Below, piece by piece: positions 22,059-34,169 of a DNA stretch of 64,000 nucleotides; positions within the stretch are counted from its first letter, which is position 1; each line of letters opens with the position of its first letter. This stretch comes from Centrapalus pauciflorus. Lineage: Eukaryota; Streptophyta; Magnoliopsida; Asterales; Asteraceae. A program made the position numbers and the translations under genes. Location: assembly GCA_020465985.1 (NCBI GenBank), contig JAANYP010000151.1, positions 62,001-126,000 of the forward strand. The letters run 5' to 3'. The notes beneath the pieces are model-generated. The model saw only the letters and a program-made list of their open reading frames with translations, was not told where the DNA came from and ran no database searches.

Positions 22059-24434
22059 TGTAACAGCCCGTAATTTATTAAATATAAATTACAGCATCAG
22101 ACTTTGGATAATAAAGCAATTTTATCCAATTATTAGTAAATAACTGAAAACATGAATCTTAAATAGTTAATTATATTAAGTATTAATTAATTATGAAAAG
22201 TTGCCCAAAATTAGCTGAAATAAAATTAATAATTAAAATTCAGCTAAATGACAAATTAAAGACTGAAAATGACGAAACGGACTAAAATGAATAAAAATGT
22301 GACTAAAAGACAAGTATGCAATTCGGATTGTTGGGAAATAAAGTTGGTCGATTCCGGATAATTCAGTAGAAAATCTGATTTTCTCCCTATTTTCCTATAA
22401 ATATGGGCTCCCCTCCTCATTTCTTAGGTTTGGAAATTTGGGCTCTCCTCCTTCTCTCTCTAAGATTACCCCTTCTCTCTAGCATTTCTCCTAATCGAAC
22501 CGTCGGATTCTCGTGATTCATACGCCATCGGGTAGATATCGACGAGCTCTACACGAATCTACCATTGCATGTTTGATTTCGTCCGGATTTAAGGTAAGAT
22601 CGGCCCTATTTCTGTCTTTTGGTTCGGTTTTGAAAGAGCAATTTCGAGTTTGCTCATTTTCCTTTCATTTGAAGCTGATTTGCTTCCGTTTAGGACCTGT
22701 TTTTGCTTGGAAATCGTTTATAATCGAAGGCTATAGCTTGGACGAAGGTTAGTGACTATTTCTCCCTCATTTATGTTCAAGTTTCGTAGTTAAAGACCTG
22801 GAAAACTGATGAGAAAATGAACAGATTCGAGAGACTTATGATCAGACTCGAATGTGTGTATTTCGAATCTAAACTCTTAGATTCGAATGTGTATGTTTCG
22901 ATTCTGTCTTCTTAATCTCGAATGTATGTGTCTCGAATCTGTGCTGATTTCGAATCTAATGTTGTCCTCGAATCTAATGCTGCTTCGAATCTGTTGTGTG
23001 CCTTTCGAATCTAGGAGTATATCCGAGTCTATGCATGTGTTTCGAGTCTAATTACCTATTTCGAACCTATGCCTTTCGAATCTAGCTCCACTAGATTCGA
23101 ATTTAAACTTGCTCGAATCTATTCCCTTAATTCGAGTTTGAGTATGTTTCTAGCCAAGGATTAATTCCTAAATCAGATTAAGTTATTTAAGCAACCTATT
23201 ATAAATGAAAGTATCCTTTGATATTGATAAAAATCATAAGTTCAAGATGCATAACCATTTTATGTACAAACAAATTAACAGACACTGAATGAACTCTTAG
23301 AAATCGTATGTCATGATGCACCTAGCTAGTAATATGATTGGCTTTATTTCAAGGCCACACTTATGTAGTTAGATGAATCGTATTAATCTGATAAGAATAG
23401 ACTCACCTTGGGACGATAGGAACTACCTCAGACTCGACAGCCAGAATTGACAATAACCTGAATATGTAACTAGGGTTATATAGATTATGTCACGGACTTG
23501 ACATTAACATGCCAGACTTGAAACTGGAATGCAGGAACCCGTCAATTTGATAGAGTAAACTGAACCGCTTAATTCGTTAAGCATTATCTGACTACGGACC
23601 ACTGTGAGTGACAGATTTCATTATTTACTTGCATATATTTCGATACTTATTGGTGAATGTAGTGACTGTATGGAAACTTCCGATTGATTGCTGCATGTTT
23701 CTTTAATATTATATTGTATTATAGAAACGTACTTTTGACATTACTGAAGCTAGACACTTGAATTGCCTTGATTGCATGTTCACTTTTACATTTATGTAAA
23801 TACGTATCATGCTTACTGCTTACTTGACTGTTTATATACTTGCCGCTGCATACTGCATTATCCGACAGGACCGAATGCGAGATCTCCATTCACAGGAGGG
23901 AATTCTGCAGATTCCTTTCCTATTTGACTTGTTTCCATACATTTCCCGTAGGGCTTCGGCCTTACACAGGGGAATACTAACTGGGTTGTCTCCCAACCTT
24001 ATTGCCGTCTTTGACGTATTGCCGACAGGAACTGATAGTATGTTATATGTGTGTGGTAACTAATGGAACTCTGTTAACTCACTAAGCTATGTTAGCTTAC
24101 TCTGTCATGACAACTCTTTTACAGGAAAAGCTGATAAAGGCAAGACCATAGCAGGTAGTTCGTCCCAGGCTAAGTGATTCTGGACATTTGATAAATAGCA
24201 GACTTTTGGACTATGCTGATGCCTATTTTGGAAAGATGATGCTGTCTCGGGTAGCTTGTTCAGTCTTCCGCACTCTGATTGAAGATTTAGAAGCTAGTTA
24301 GACCACCATTTGATTTTAAAATATTGTTGTAATTAAGTATTCATGCTGATGGACCTGTGGTATCAAACAATTATTATTACTTAATCAAATGAAATATTAT
24401 GATGTGTACTGTTTGTGGAAACTTGGATGTTACA
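22059..24434 (+). repeat. Element D 5' LTR
   Basis: 2,376 bp, TG...CA, short-U3 type, TATA at 22396..22403, TTCGAATC cluster about 22850..23130. The splice-like junctions (AAGGTAAGATC, GTTTAGGACC) and the UUCG hairpin are kept. Confidence 0.94.
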
Positions 24435-24438
24435 AAGT

Positions 24439-24450
24439 TGGTATCAGAGC
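24439..24450 (+). other. Element D primer binding site
   Basis: TGGTATCAGAGC shortly after the LTR end, as in B. Confidence 0.9.
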
Positions 24451-24780
24451 AGCGGTTTAATCATCGGATTGGCCACCCGATACTTAAACTACTGGTATGA
24501 TATGGACTATGTGACTCTGAATTCCCGAACAAGTCACCGAGGCCTAGGGTAACTTAATTAGTAAAGGACTACCCACACAACTTGACCTAAGATAGGCAAA
24601 TGATGACTGATAGGATGGGGGAGGGATTGACTGACTTGATTTTGACTTGACTTTGTGAGCCTGACTGACTGCCTTCATATCTATGAATTTAGATATGATT
24701 ATCTGACGTAGGTATTATGACTCGAAATGTGCTTAAATTGAATCAGGAAATAATAGTTATTTCCTTTATATTTTCAGCCA
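24451..24780 (+). other. Element D untranslated leader
   Basis: Same leader as B (GACTTGA-type short repeats, pyrimidine tract and TTTTCAG before the ATG), with small indels. Confidence 0.8.
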
Positions 24781-26226
24781 ATGGCTGATATGAATCCAAA
24801 TGTTGCTGGTACCTCGACTGTTGGTAAAGCTGCTGATGCTGCAGCTGATCCACACAAAGAATCTGTTCATGTAGAGGATTTAGGCACTGACCCTGAAAAT
24901 ACGGCTAATGACTCAAGCAGTACTGCTACGCCTGTGCCTCCCCAGCAGGCTCAATTATTTGATCTCATTCACAAGCTGAATGAGGAAAATCGTAGGCAAA
25001 TACAGCTTATGATGGATAGGAATCGACTGCAGACTGATATGTCGGTTGAGGACCGATTTAAGGAAATTAAGGACTTGCTGACTAAGGGTAAAGCGGTTGT
25101 GCAAACTGACGAAGAAATCCAGCGTGAAATTGACTTTAAGCGCCATGAAGAAGAACTTAGGTTGCGAGAACTTAAGTTACGGGAGTTAGAACTGAAGTAT
25201 AGAGAAGAGATGTTAGCAAAGCCCAAGAAGGATCGAAAAAGGAAACTTAGGCATGAGCCCTCTGAGGGACGACAAAGGGATCTTTTTGTGAATTCTGGCA
25301 AACCGAGAAGTGATATGGAAGTAGTTGAAGTTGCTAAGGTAGGAGAACTTGAAATCTATCCGGAGCGAGCGACTCTTTTTATTGCCAAGTCTAGCAAGAA
25401 AGAAAAATCTGAGAAATCGGAAAAGGAGAGTGAAAGTTTAAGGCAGGGAGATAAGCAGTCTTTTAAGAAGGCTAAATCTTATGCTGTGACCGCTACGCCA
25501 AGGTCTGCTTGTCCTCGCTGCAAGCAGATTCATGGAGGAAAATGTGATCCTGTGTTCGTAAGATGCTACTGCTGTAGTCAGAATGGTCACGTCCGATCGG
25601 AATGTCCCAAGCGCAGTAAGGCTTGCCGAAACTGTATTACGTTGGGGCACCATGCTAGAGACTGTACCCGACCCCGATTTGTTCCTCCGCCTGCATTTTC
25701 ACCCCGGCAATCATTCAAGGGTTCTTCTGCCCCGAGGAATCAACCAAGATCTTTCCAGATGACAGCCGAAGAGGCAAAAGAGACTGCTGACGTCGTCACG
25801 GGTACATTTCATGTTAATGATATGCCTGCCTTAATCTTATTTGACTCTGGCTCTAATCTTTCATATGTGTCTGAAAAGTTTGCTAAACTGTTTGATTTTG
25901 CCCCAATAATGCTACCTGTACCGTTAGATATAGAAACTGCGAGCTCGAGTTTTGTGACTATAAGTAGAATCTTTCGTTCTTGTAAGCTAGTGATTGATGA
26001 CCTCTCCTCAGACTTTGACCTGATACCGATGTGGATTAGAGAATTCGATATTATTATAGGAATGGACAAGCTCATGACGAACAATGCTGAAATCCTTTGT
26101 GCCAAAAGGATAATTAGAATTAGAACCCCCGAAGGAAGTGAACGTTATGTTTATGACGATAGAAAAACTCGAGATTTAGGTCTCATTTCTGTAATGAAAG
26201 CCCGAAAGTACCTAATCAAAGATTGA
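24781..26226 (+). pseudogene. gag: Element D Gag (core deleted) fused to protease and start of pol
   Basis: An open frame of 481 codons. The N-terminus MADMNPNVAG and the charged coiled-coil-like region (to about residue 160) are present. The Gag core found in B is then removed: the frame jumps from RKLRHEPSEG to RQRDLF, losing about 140 residues, with a further loss of about 12 just after. Lys-rich linker, zinc knuckles and protease (FDSGS) follow in frame. The frame ends where a second deletion joins KYLIKD to the RT region. Both Gag deletions keep the frame. A Gag without its core would not be expected to assemble particles by itself. Confidence 0.88.
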
Positions 26227-27975
26227 TCTTTGATCTGGATATCATCAACTTAAGATATTTGAGTCTGACGTACCGAAGACTGCATTTCGTGTCGTTACGG
26301 CCATTTTGAGTTTCTAACAATACCGTTCGGTCTCACCAATGCCCCGGCCGCAATTATGGACCTTATGAATAGAGTATGTAGGCCAATGCTGGACAAATCA
26401 GTGATAGTCTTTATTGATGACATTTTGACTTACTCTAAGTCTGAACCTGACCGTGCGAAGCTCTTTCGAGAATTGCTAGAATTGCTACGAAATGAGCGAC
26501 TCTACGCAAAATTCTCCAAATATGAGATCCTTTACCATCCAGGCATAGCAAACATTGTAGCAGATGCCCTAAGCCGCAAAACCGGACAAGACCATCATAC
26601 CCGATGTTATGCTATGACTTCTGTTGTTTTGGAATCTGCCTTGCCTGAGTCGATTATTGCCGCTCAAACCGAAGCCATTCGGGATGAGAATTTGAAATCT
26701 GAACGTATGGTTACTTATGTGACCAAGCTGACCCTTGATAATCGTGGTCTTAGACGGTTCATGAATAGAATATGGGTCCCTAGATTAGGAGAAATTCGTG
26801 ATCATTCTGTCGGAGGCTTATATGTCAAAATTTTCGGTACATCCTGGTTCTACTAAAATGTACCAAGATTTGAAAACGGAATATTGGTGGCCTGGAATGA
26901 AGAAGGACGTAGGACGATATGTAGAAAATTGCCTGACTTGTTTACAAGTCAAATCGGAACATCAGAAGCCGTATGGGGAACTACAACCATTGCCAATCCC
27001 GGAATGGAAGTGGGACCACATAACCATGGACTTTGTGACGAAGCTGCCCAGAACTAAGCGGAATCATGACTCTATATGGGTAATAGTGGATCGACTTACT
27101 AAGTCAGCCCATTTCCTACCCATACGTGAAGATGAACGCCTCGAAAAGTTAGCTGAATTGTACGTAAAGGAAATCGTGACTAGACATGGTGTGCCATTGT
27201 CTATAGTATCGGACCGTGACAGCAGATTTACTTCTCGTTTTGGAAGGCTTTTCAGAATGGATTAGGAACTGAATTTATGATGAGCACCGCTTATCATCCT
27301 GAAACGGACGGGCAAAGTGAGAGAACGATTTTGACCTTAGAAGATATGTTACGTGCCTGTGTGATTGATCTCGGTGGAAAGACGTCGATGCCGAACTCCA
27401 ACCTGTTGGAGGGAAACAGGTGAACGCCCGATCTCTGGACCAGCGATTTTGCAAGAAGCCCATGATCAGCTACAGTTGATTCGACAGCGGATTCAGACTT
27501 CTCAAGACAGACAAAAGAAGTATCATGATTGAAGACGGAAACAAATTGCGTTTGAAGTTGGAGATAAAGTGTTGTTGAAGGTCTCGCCAAGAAAAGGGAT
27601 AGTAAGGTTCGGCAAACGGGGGAAGTTGAGCCCTCGATTTGTGGGTCCTTTTGAAATTCTCGAGCGTGTAGGATTGCAAGCCTACAGATTAAAGCTGCCT
27701 ACCGAAATGACTGGGATTCATGATGTATTTCATGTGAGTAATCTTCGAAAGTGTTTAGCTGACGCTGAAGCTGTGATTCCTTGGAAAGACGTGCAAATTG
27801 ATGAGCAGTTGCGATACGAAGAAGAGCCGAGCGTATAATCGGCCATAAGGTTTCGAAATTGCGCAGCAAGGATATTCCAATGGTGTTAGTTCAATGGAAA
27901 TACCATAAGGGATCTGCGCAAACTTGGGAACGAGAAGACGAGATTAAGCGGAAGTATCCGAAATTATTCCTGTTT
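26227..27975 (+). pseudogene. pol: Element D pol remnants (RT, integrase and tail fragments)
   Basis: Broken pol with at least three large deletions. RT resumes near 26230 and keeps FIDDIL (about 26415). It jumps at about 26520 from FSKYE to EILYHPG, removing the rest of RT and RNase H; both parent sites share a TGTGA-like word. Integrase follows, with CLTC and the first two catalytic Asp, then a single-base loss in a T run near 27240. A third deletion after LGG (about 27378) removes part of the region after the catalytic Glu. A TGA lies at about 27530, and one C is missing near 27828, so the tail is out of frame. Confidence 0.88.
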
Positions 27976-28003
27976 TAGTTGATTCCGAGGACGGAATCAA
28001 TTT

Positions 28004-28016
28004 AACGGGGGAAGAT
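28004..28016 (+). other. Element D polypurine tract
   Basis: AACGGGGGAAGAT directly before the D 3' LTR. Confidence 0.9.
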
Positions 28017-30373
28017 TGTAACAGCCCGTAATTTATTAAATATAAATTACAGCATCAGACTTTGGATAATAAAGCAATTTTATCCAATTATTAGTAAATA
28101 ACTGAAAACATGAATCTTAAATAGTTAATTATATTAAGTATTAATTAATTATGAAAAGTTGCCCAAAATTAGCTGAAATAAAATTAATAATTAAAATTCA
28201 GCTAAATGACAAATTAAAGACTGAAAATGACGAAACGGACTAAAATGAATAAAAATGTGACTAAAAGACAAATATGCAAATCGGATTGTTGGGAAATAAA
28301 GTTGGTCAATTCCGGATAATTCAGTAGAAAATCTGATTTTCTCCCTATTTTCCTATAAATAGGGCAGCCCTCCTCATTTCTTGGTTTGGAAAATTTAGAA
28401 CTCTCCTCCTTCTCTCTCTAAGATTACCCCTTCTCTCTAGCATTTCTCCTAATCGAACCGTCGGATTCTCGTGATTCATACGCCATCGGTTAGATATCGA
28501 CGAGCTCTACACGAATCTACCATTGCATGTTTGATTTCGTCCGGATTTAAGGTAAGATCGGCCCTATTTCTGTCTTTTGGTTCGGTTTTGAAAGAGCAAT
28601 TTCGAGTTTGCTCATTTTCCCTTCATTTGAAGCTGATTTGCTTCCGTTTAGGACCTGTTTTTTGCTTGGAAATCGTTTATAATCGAAGGCTATAGCTTGG
28701 ACGAAGGTTAGTGACTATTTCTCCCTCATTTATGTTCAAGTTTCGTAGTTAAAGACCTGGAAAACTGATGAGAAAATGAACAGATTCGAGAGACTTATGA
28801 TCAGACTCGAATGTGTGTATTTCGAATCTAAACTCTTAGATTCGAATGTGTATGTTTCGATTCTGTCTTCTTAATCTCGAATGTATGTGTCTCGAATCTG
28901 TGCTGATTTCGAATCTAATGTTGTCCTCGAATCTAATGCTGCTTCGAATCTGTTGTGTGCCTTTCGAATCTAGGAGTATATCCGAGTCTATGCATGTGTT
29001 TCGAGTCTAATTACCTATTTCGAACCTATGCCTTTCGAATCTAGCTCCACTAGATTCGAATTTAAACTTGCTCGAATCTATTCCCTTAATTCGAGTTTGA
29101 GTATGTTTCTAGCCAAGGATTAATTCCTAAATCAGATTAAGTTATTTAAGCAACCTATTATAAATGAAAGTATCCTTTGATATTGATAAAAATCATAAGT
29201 TCAAGATGCATAACCATTTTATGTACAAACAAATTAACAGACACTGAATGAACTCTTAGAAATCGTATGTCATGATGCACCTAGCTGGTAATATGATTGG
29301 CTTTATTTCAAGGCCACACTTATGTAGTTAGATGAATCGTATTAATCTGATAAGAATAGACTCACCTTGGGACGATAGGAACTACCTCAGACTCGACAGC
29401 CAGAATTGACAATAACCTGAATATGTAACTAGGGTTATATAGATTATGTCACGGACTTGACATTAACATGCCAGACTTGAAACTGGAATGCAGGAACCCG
29501 TCAATTTGACAGAGTAAACTGAACCGCTTAATTCGTTAAGCATTATCTGACTACGGACCACTGTGAGTGACAGATTTCATTATTTACTTGCATATATTTC
29601 GATACTTATTGGTGAATGTAGTGACTGTATGGAAACTTCCGATTGATTGCTGCATGTTTCTTTAATATTATATTGTATTATAGAAACGTACTTTTGACAT
29701 TACTGAAGCTAGACACTTGAATTGCCTTGATTGCATGTTCACTTTTACATTTAACTGCTTACTTGACTGTTTATATACTTGCCGCTGCATACTGCATTAT
29801 CCGACAGGACCGAATGCGAGATCTCCATTCACAGGAGGGAATTCTGCAGATTCCTTTCCTATTTGACTTGTTTCCATACATTTCCCATAGGGCTTCGGCC
29901 TTACACTGGGGAATACTAACTGGGTTGTCTCCCAACCTTATTGCCGTCTTTGACGTATTGCCGACAGGAACTGATAGTATGTTATATGTGTGTGGTAACT
30001 AATGGAACTCTGTTAACTCACTAAGCTATGTTAGCTTACTCTGTCATGACAACTCTTTTACAGGAAAAGCTGATAAAGGCAAGACCATAGCAGGTAGTTC
30101 GTCCCAGGCTAAGTGATTCTGGACATTTGATAAATAGCAGACTTTTGGACTATGTTGATGCCTATTTTGGAAAGATGATGCTGTCTCGGGTAGCTTGTTC
30201 AGTCTTCCGCACTCTGATTGAAGATTTAGAAGCTAGTTAGACCACCATTTGATTTTAAAATATTGTTGTAATTAAGTATTCATGCTGATGGACCTGTGGT
30301 ATCAAACAATTATTATTACTTAATCAAATGAAATATTATGATGTGTACTGTTTGTGGAAACTTGGATGTTACA
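28017..30373 (+). repeat. Element D 3' LTR
   Basis: 2,357 bp, very similar to 22059..24434. Differences include a small deletion near 29750 and scattered substitutions. TATA at 28354..28361. The outermost base pair of the UUCG hairpin is changed here (ATAGGGC). Confidence 0.94.
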
Positions 30374-30378
30374 TGCAA
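30374..30378. repeat. Target-site duplication TGCAA, right copy (element D)
   Basis: Matches 22054..22058. Confidence 0.95.
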
Positions 30379-33300
30379 TCTGTCACTCACACCGGTCCTG
30401 AGCAATGCAAGTAGTCATGGAACATGCAGCAGCAGTTGTCCAGTTTCTACAGTCTCTATCATATGTTCCTAACGTACAACTAACTAATAAAGGAACAAGC
30501 AGCAACATATGTTTCCATACAAGTTGTAACAATCACCAATAAGTACCGAAACATATGCAAGTAAATAATGCAATCTGTCACTGACAGCGGTCCTGAGCAA
30601 TGCATGTAATCAAGGTACATGCAACAGCAGTTGTTCAGTTTCAGTTGTGTCTATCATACGTTCCTAACATACAATTTAGTAATCAAGGAACAAGCAGCAG
30701 CAGATGTTTCCATACAAGTCAGTATCAATCACCAATAAGTACCGAAACATATGCAAGTAATTAATGCAATCTGTCATTCACAGTGGTACTGAGGAATGCA
30801 AGTAATCAAGGAACATGCAACATCAGTTGTCCAGTTTCATCAGTGTCTATCATACGTTCCTAACATAGAATTAAGTAATCAAGGAACAAGCAGCAGCAGA
30901 TGTTTCCATACAAGTCAGTAAAAATCACCAATAAGTACTGAAACATATGTAAGTAAGTAATGCAATCTGTCACTCACAGCGGTCCTGAGCAATGCAAGTA
31001 GTCATTGTACATTCAGCAGCAGTTGTCCAGTTTCAGCAGTCTCTATCATACGTACCTAACATACACCTAACTAATAAAGGAACAAGCAGCAACATATGTT
31101 TCCATACAATTAAGTAATACAATAAGTACCGAAACATAGGCAACTAAGAAATGCAATCTGTCACTCACAGCGGTCCTGAACAATGCAAGTAATCAAGGAA
31201 CATGCAGGAGTAGTTGTCCAGCTTCAGCAGTGTCTATCATACACTCCTAACATACAATTAAGTAATCGAGGAACAAGCAGCATATGTTTCCATACAAGTC
31301 AGTAAGAATCACCAATAAGTACCGAAACATATTTAAGTAAGTAATGCAATCTGTCACTCACAGCGGTCCTGAGCAATGCAAGTAGTCATGGAACATGCAG
31401 CAGCAGTTGTCCAGTTTCAGCAGTGTCTATCATACGTTCCTAACATACAATTAAGTAATCGAGGAACAAGCAGCAGCAGATGTTTCCATACAAGTCAGTA
31501 AGAATCACCAATAAGTACCGAAACATATGCAAGTAAGTAATGCAATCTGTCACACACAGCGGTCCTTAGCAATGCAAGTAGTCATGGAACATGCAGCAGC
31601 AGTTGTCCAGTTTCAACAGTCTCTATCATACGTTCCTAACATACAACTAACTAATAAAGGAACAAGCAGCAACATATATTTCCATACAAGTAAGTAACAA
31701 TCACCAATAAGTACCGAAACATATGCAAGTAAGTAATGCAATCTGTCAGTCACAGTGGTACTTAGCAATGCAAGTAATCAAGGAACATGCAGTAGTAGTT
31801 GTCCAGTTTCAGCAATGTCTATCATACGTTCCTAACATAGAATTAAGTAATCTAGGAACATGCATCATCAGATGTTTCCACACAAGTCAGTAACAATCAC
31901 CAATAACTACCAAAACATATGCAAGTAAGTAATGCAATCTGTCACTCATAGCGGTCCTGAGCAATGCAAGTAGTCATAGAACATGCAGTAGCAGTTGTCC
32001 AGTTTCAGCAGTCTCTATCATACGTTCCTAACATACAACTAACTAATAAAGGAACAAGCAGCAACATATGTTTCCATACAATTAAGTAATACAATAAGTA
32101 CCGAAACATATGCAAGTAAGTAATGCAATCTGTCACTCACAGCGAACCTGAGCAATGCAAGTAGTCATGGAACATTCAGCAGCAGTTGTCCAGTTTCTGC
32201 AGTGTCTATCATACGTTCCTAACATACAATTAAGTAATCGAGGAACAAGCAGCATATGTTTCCATACAAGTCAGTAAGAATCACCAATAAGTACTGAAAC
32301 ATATGCAAGTAAGTAATGCAATCTGTCACTCACAGCGGTCCTAAGCAATGCATGTAATCAAGGTACATGCAGCAGCAGTTGTCCAGTTTCAGCATTGTCT
32401 ATCATACGTTCCTAACATACAATTAAGTAATCAAGGAACAGGCAGCATCAGATGTTTCCATACAAGTCAGTAACAATCACCAATAAGTACCGAAAATATG
32501 CAAGTAAGTAATGCAATCTGTCACTCATAGTGGTACCGAGGAATGCTAGTAATCAAGGAACATGCAACAGCAGTTGTCCAGTTTCAGCAGTGTCTATCAT
32601 ACGTTCCTAACATACAATTAAGTAATCAAGGAACAGGCAGCATCAGATGTTTCCATACAAGTCAGTAACAATCACCAATAAGTACCAAAACATATGCAAG
32701 TAAGTAATGCAATCTGTCACTCACAGCGGTCCTGAGCAATTGCAAGTAGTCATGGAACATGCAGCAACAATTGTCCAGTTTCAGCAGTGTCTATCATACG
32801 TTCCTAACTTACAATTAAGAAATCGAGGAACAAGCAGAAGCTGGTGTTTCCATACAAGTCAGTAAGAATCACCAATAAGTACCGAAACATATGCAAGTAA
32901 GTAATGCAATCTGTCACTCACAGCGGTCCTGAGCAATGCAAGTAATCAAGGAACATGCAGCAATAGTTATCCAGTTTTAGCAGTGTCTATCATACGTTCC
33001 TAACATACAATTAAGTAATCAAGGAACTGGCGGCATCAGATGTTTCCATACAAGTCAGTAACAATCACCAATAAGTACCGAAACATATGCAAGTAAGTAA
33101 TGCAATCTGTCACTCACAGCGGTCCTGAGCAATGCAAGTAGTCATGGAACATGCAGCAGCAGTTGTCCAGTTTCTGCAGTGTTTATCATACGTTCCTAAC
33201 ATACAATTAAGTAATCGAGGAACAAGCAGCATATGTTTCCATACAAGTCAGTAAGAATCACCAATAAGTACCGAAAGATATGCAAGAAAGTAATGCAATC

Positions 33301-33705
33301 TGTCACTCACAGCGCAATGCAAGTAGTCATGGAACATGCAGCAGCAGTTGTCCAGTTTCAGCAGTGTCTATCATACATTCCTAGCATACAATTATGAAAT
33401 CGAGAAACAAGCAGCAGCAAATGTTTCCATACAAGTCAGTAACAATCACCAATAAGTACCGAAACATATGCAAGTAAGTAATGCAATCTGTCACTCACAG
33501 CGGTCCTGAGCAATGCAAGAAGTCATGGAACATGTAGTAGCAGTTGTCCAGTTTCTGCAGTCTCTATCATACGTTCCTAACATACAACTAACTAATAAAG
33601 GAACAAGCAGCAACATATGTTTCCATACAATTAAGTAATACAATAAGTACCGAAACATAGGCAACTAAGAAATGCAATCCTTCACTCACAGTGGTCCTGA
33701 ACAAT

Positions 33706-33710
33706 GCAAG
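33706..33710. repeat. Target-site duplication GCAAG, left copy (solo LTR E)
   Basis: GCAAG on both sides of LTR E (right copy 36163..36167). Confidence 0.93.
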
Positions 33711-34133
33711 TGTAACAGCCCGTAATTTATTAAATATAAATTACAGCAGCAGACTTTGGATAATAAAGTAATTTTAATCCAAATATTAGTAAATAACCGA
33801 AAATATGAATCTGTAATAATTAATTATATTAAGTTATAATTAATTATGAAAAGTTGCCCAAAATTAGCTGAAATAAAGTTAATAATTAAAATTCAGCTAA
33901 ATGACAAATTAAAGACTGAAAATGACGAAACGGTCTAAAATGAATAAAAATATGACTAAAAGACAATTATAGAAAATCTAGAACTCCTTTGCTATTATTT
34001 GCATCTGAAATGCAAATCAGATTGATGGAAATAAAAGTTGGTCGATTCCGGAAATTCAGTAGAAAATCTGATTTTTCTCTATTTTCTATAAATAGAGCAT
34101 CACCTCCTCATTTCTTAAGTTTGGAAAAGCTAG

Positions 34134-34169
<36 letters not shown>

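Larger units (their letters stand above)
22059..30373 (+). mobile_element. Element D: internally deleted, apparently non-autonomous LTR retrotransposon in satellite
   Basis: An 8,315-bp element with both LTRs, PBS, leader, PPT and a perfect TSD, but a gutted coding region. It lacks the Gag core, the middle of RT, RNase H and part of integrase, and has several frameshifts. Its LTRs remain very similar to each other, so the insertion is young. If the deletions predate insertion, it was mobilised by proteins from other copies; that is inference. Confidence 0.92.
30374..33710. repeat. Satellite block S2
   Basis: About 17 monomers of 190-196 bp in the same orientation as S1, continuous with S1 once D is removed. 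Recognisable variant monomers include one with CAACATATGTTTCC followed by an AATTAAGTAATACAAT deletion form, and ones with GGCGGCATCAG. Confidence 0.95.

Noticed and set aside
30374..33710. CRISPR-like array
   Set aside because: The repeats are head-to-tail 190-196 bp monomers with no unique spacers, in a plant retrotransposon context.
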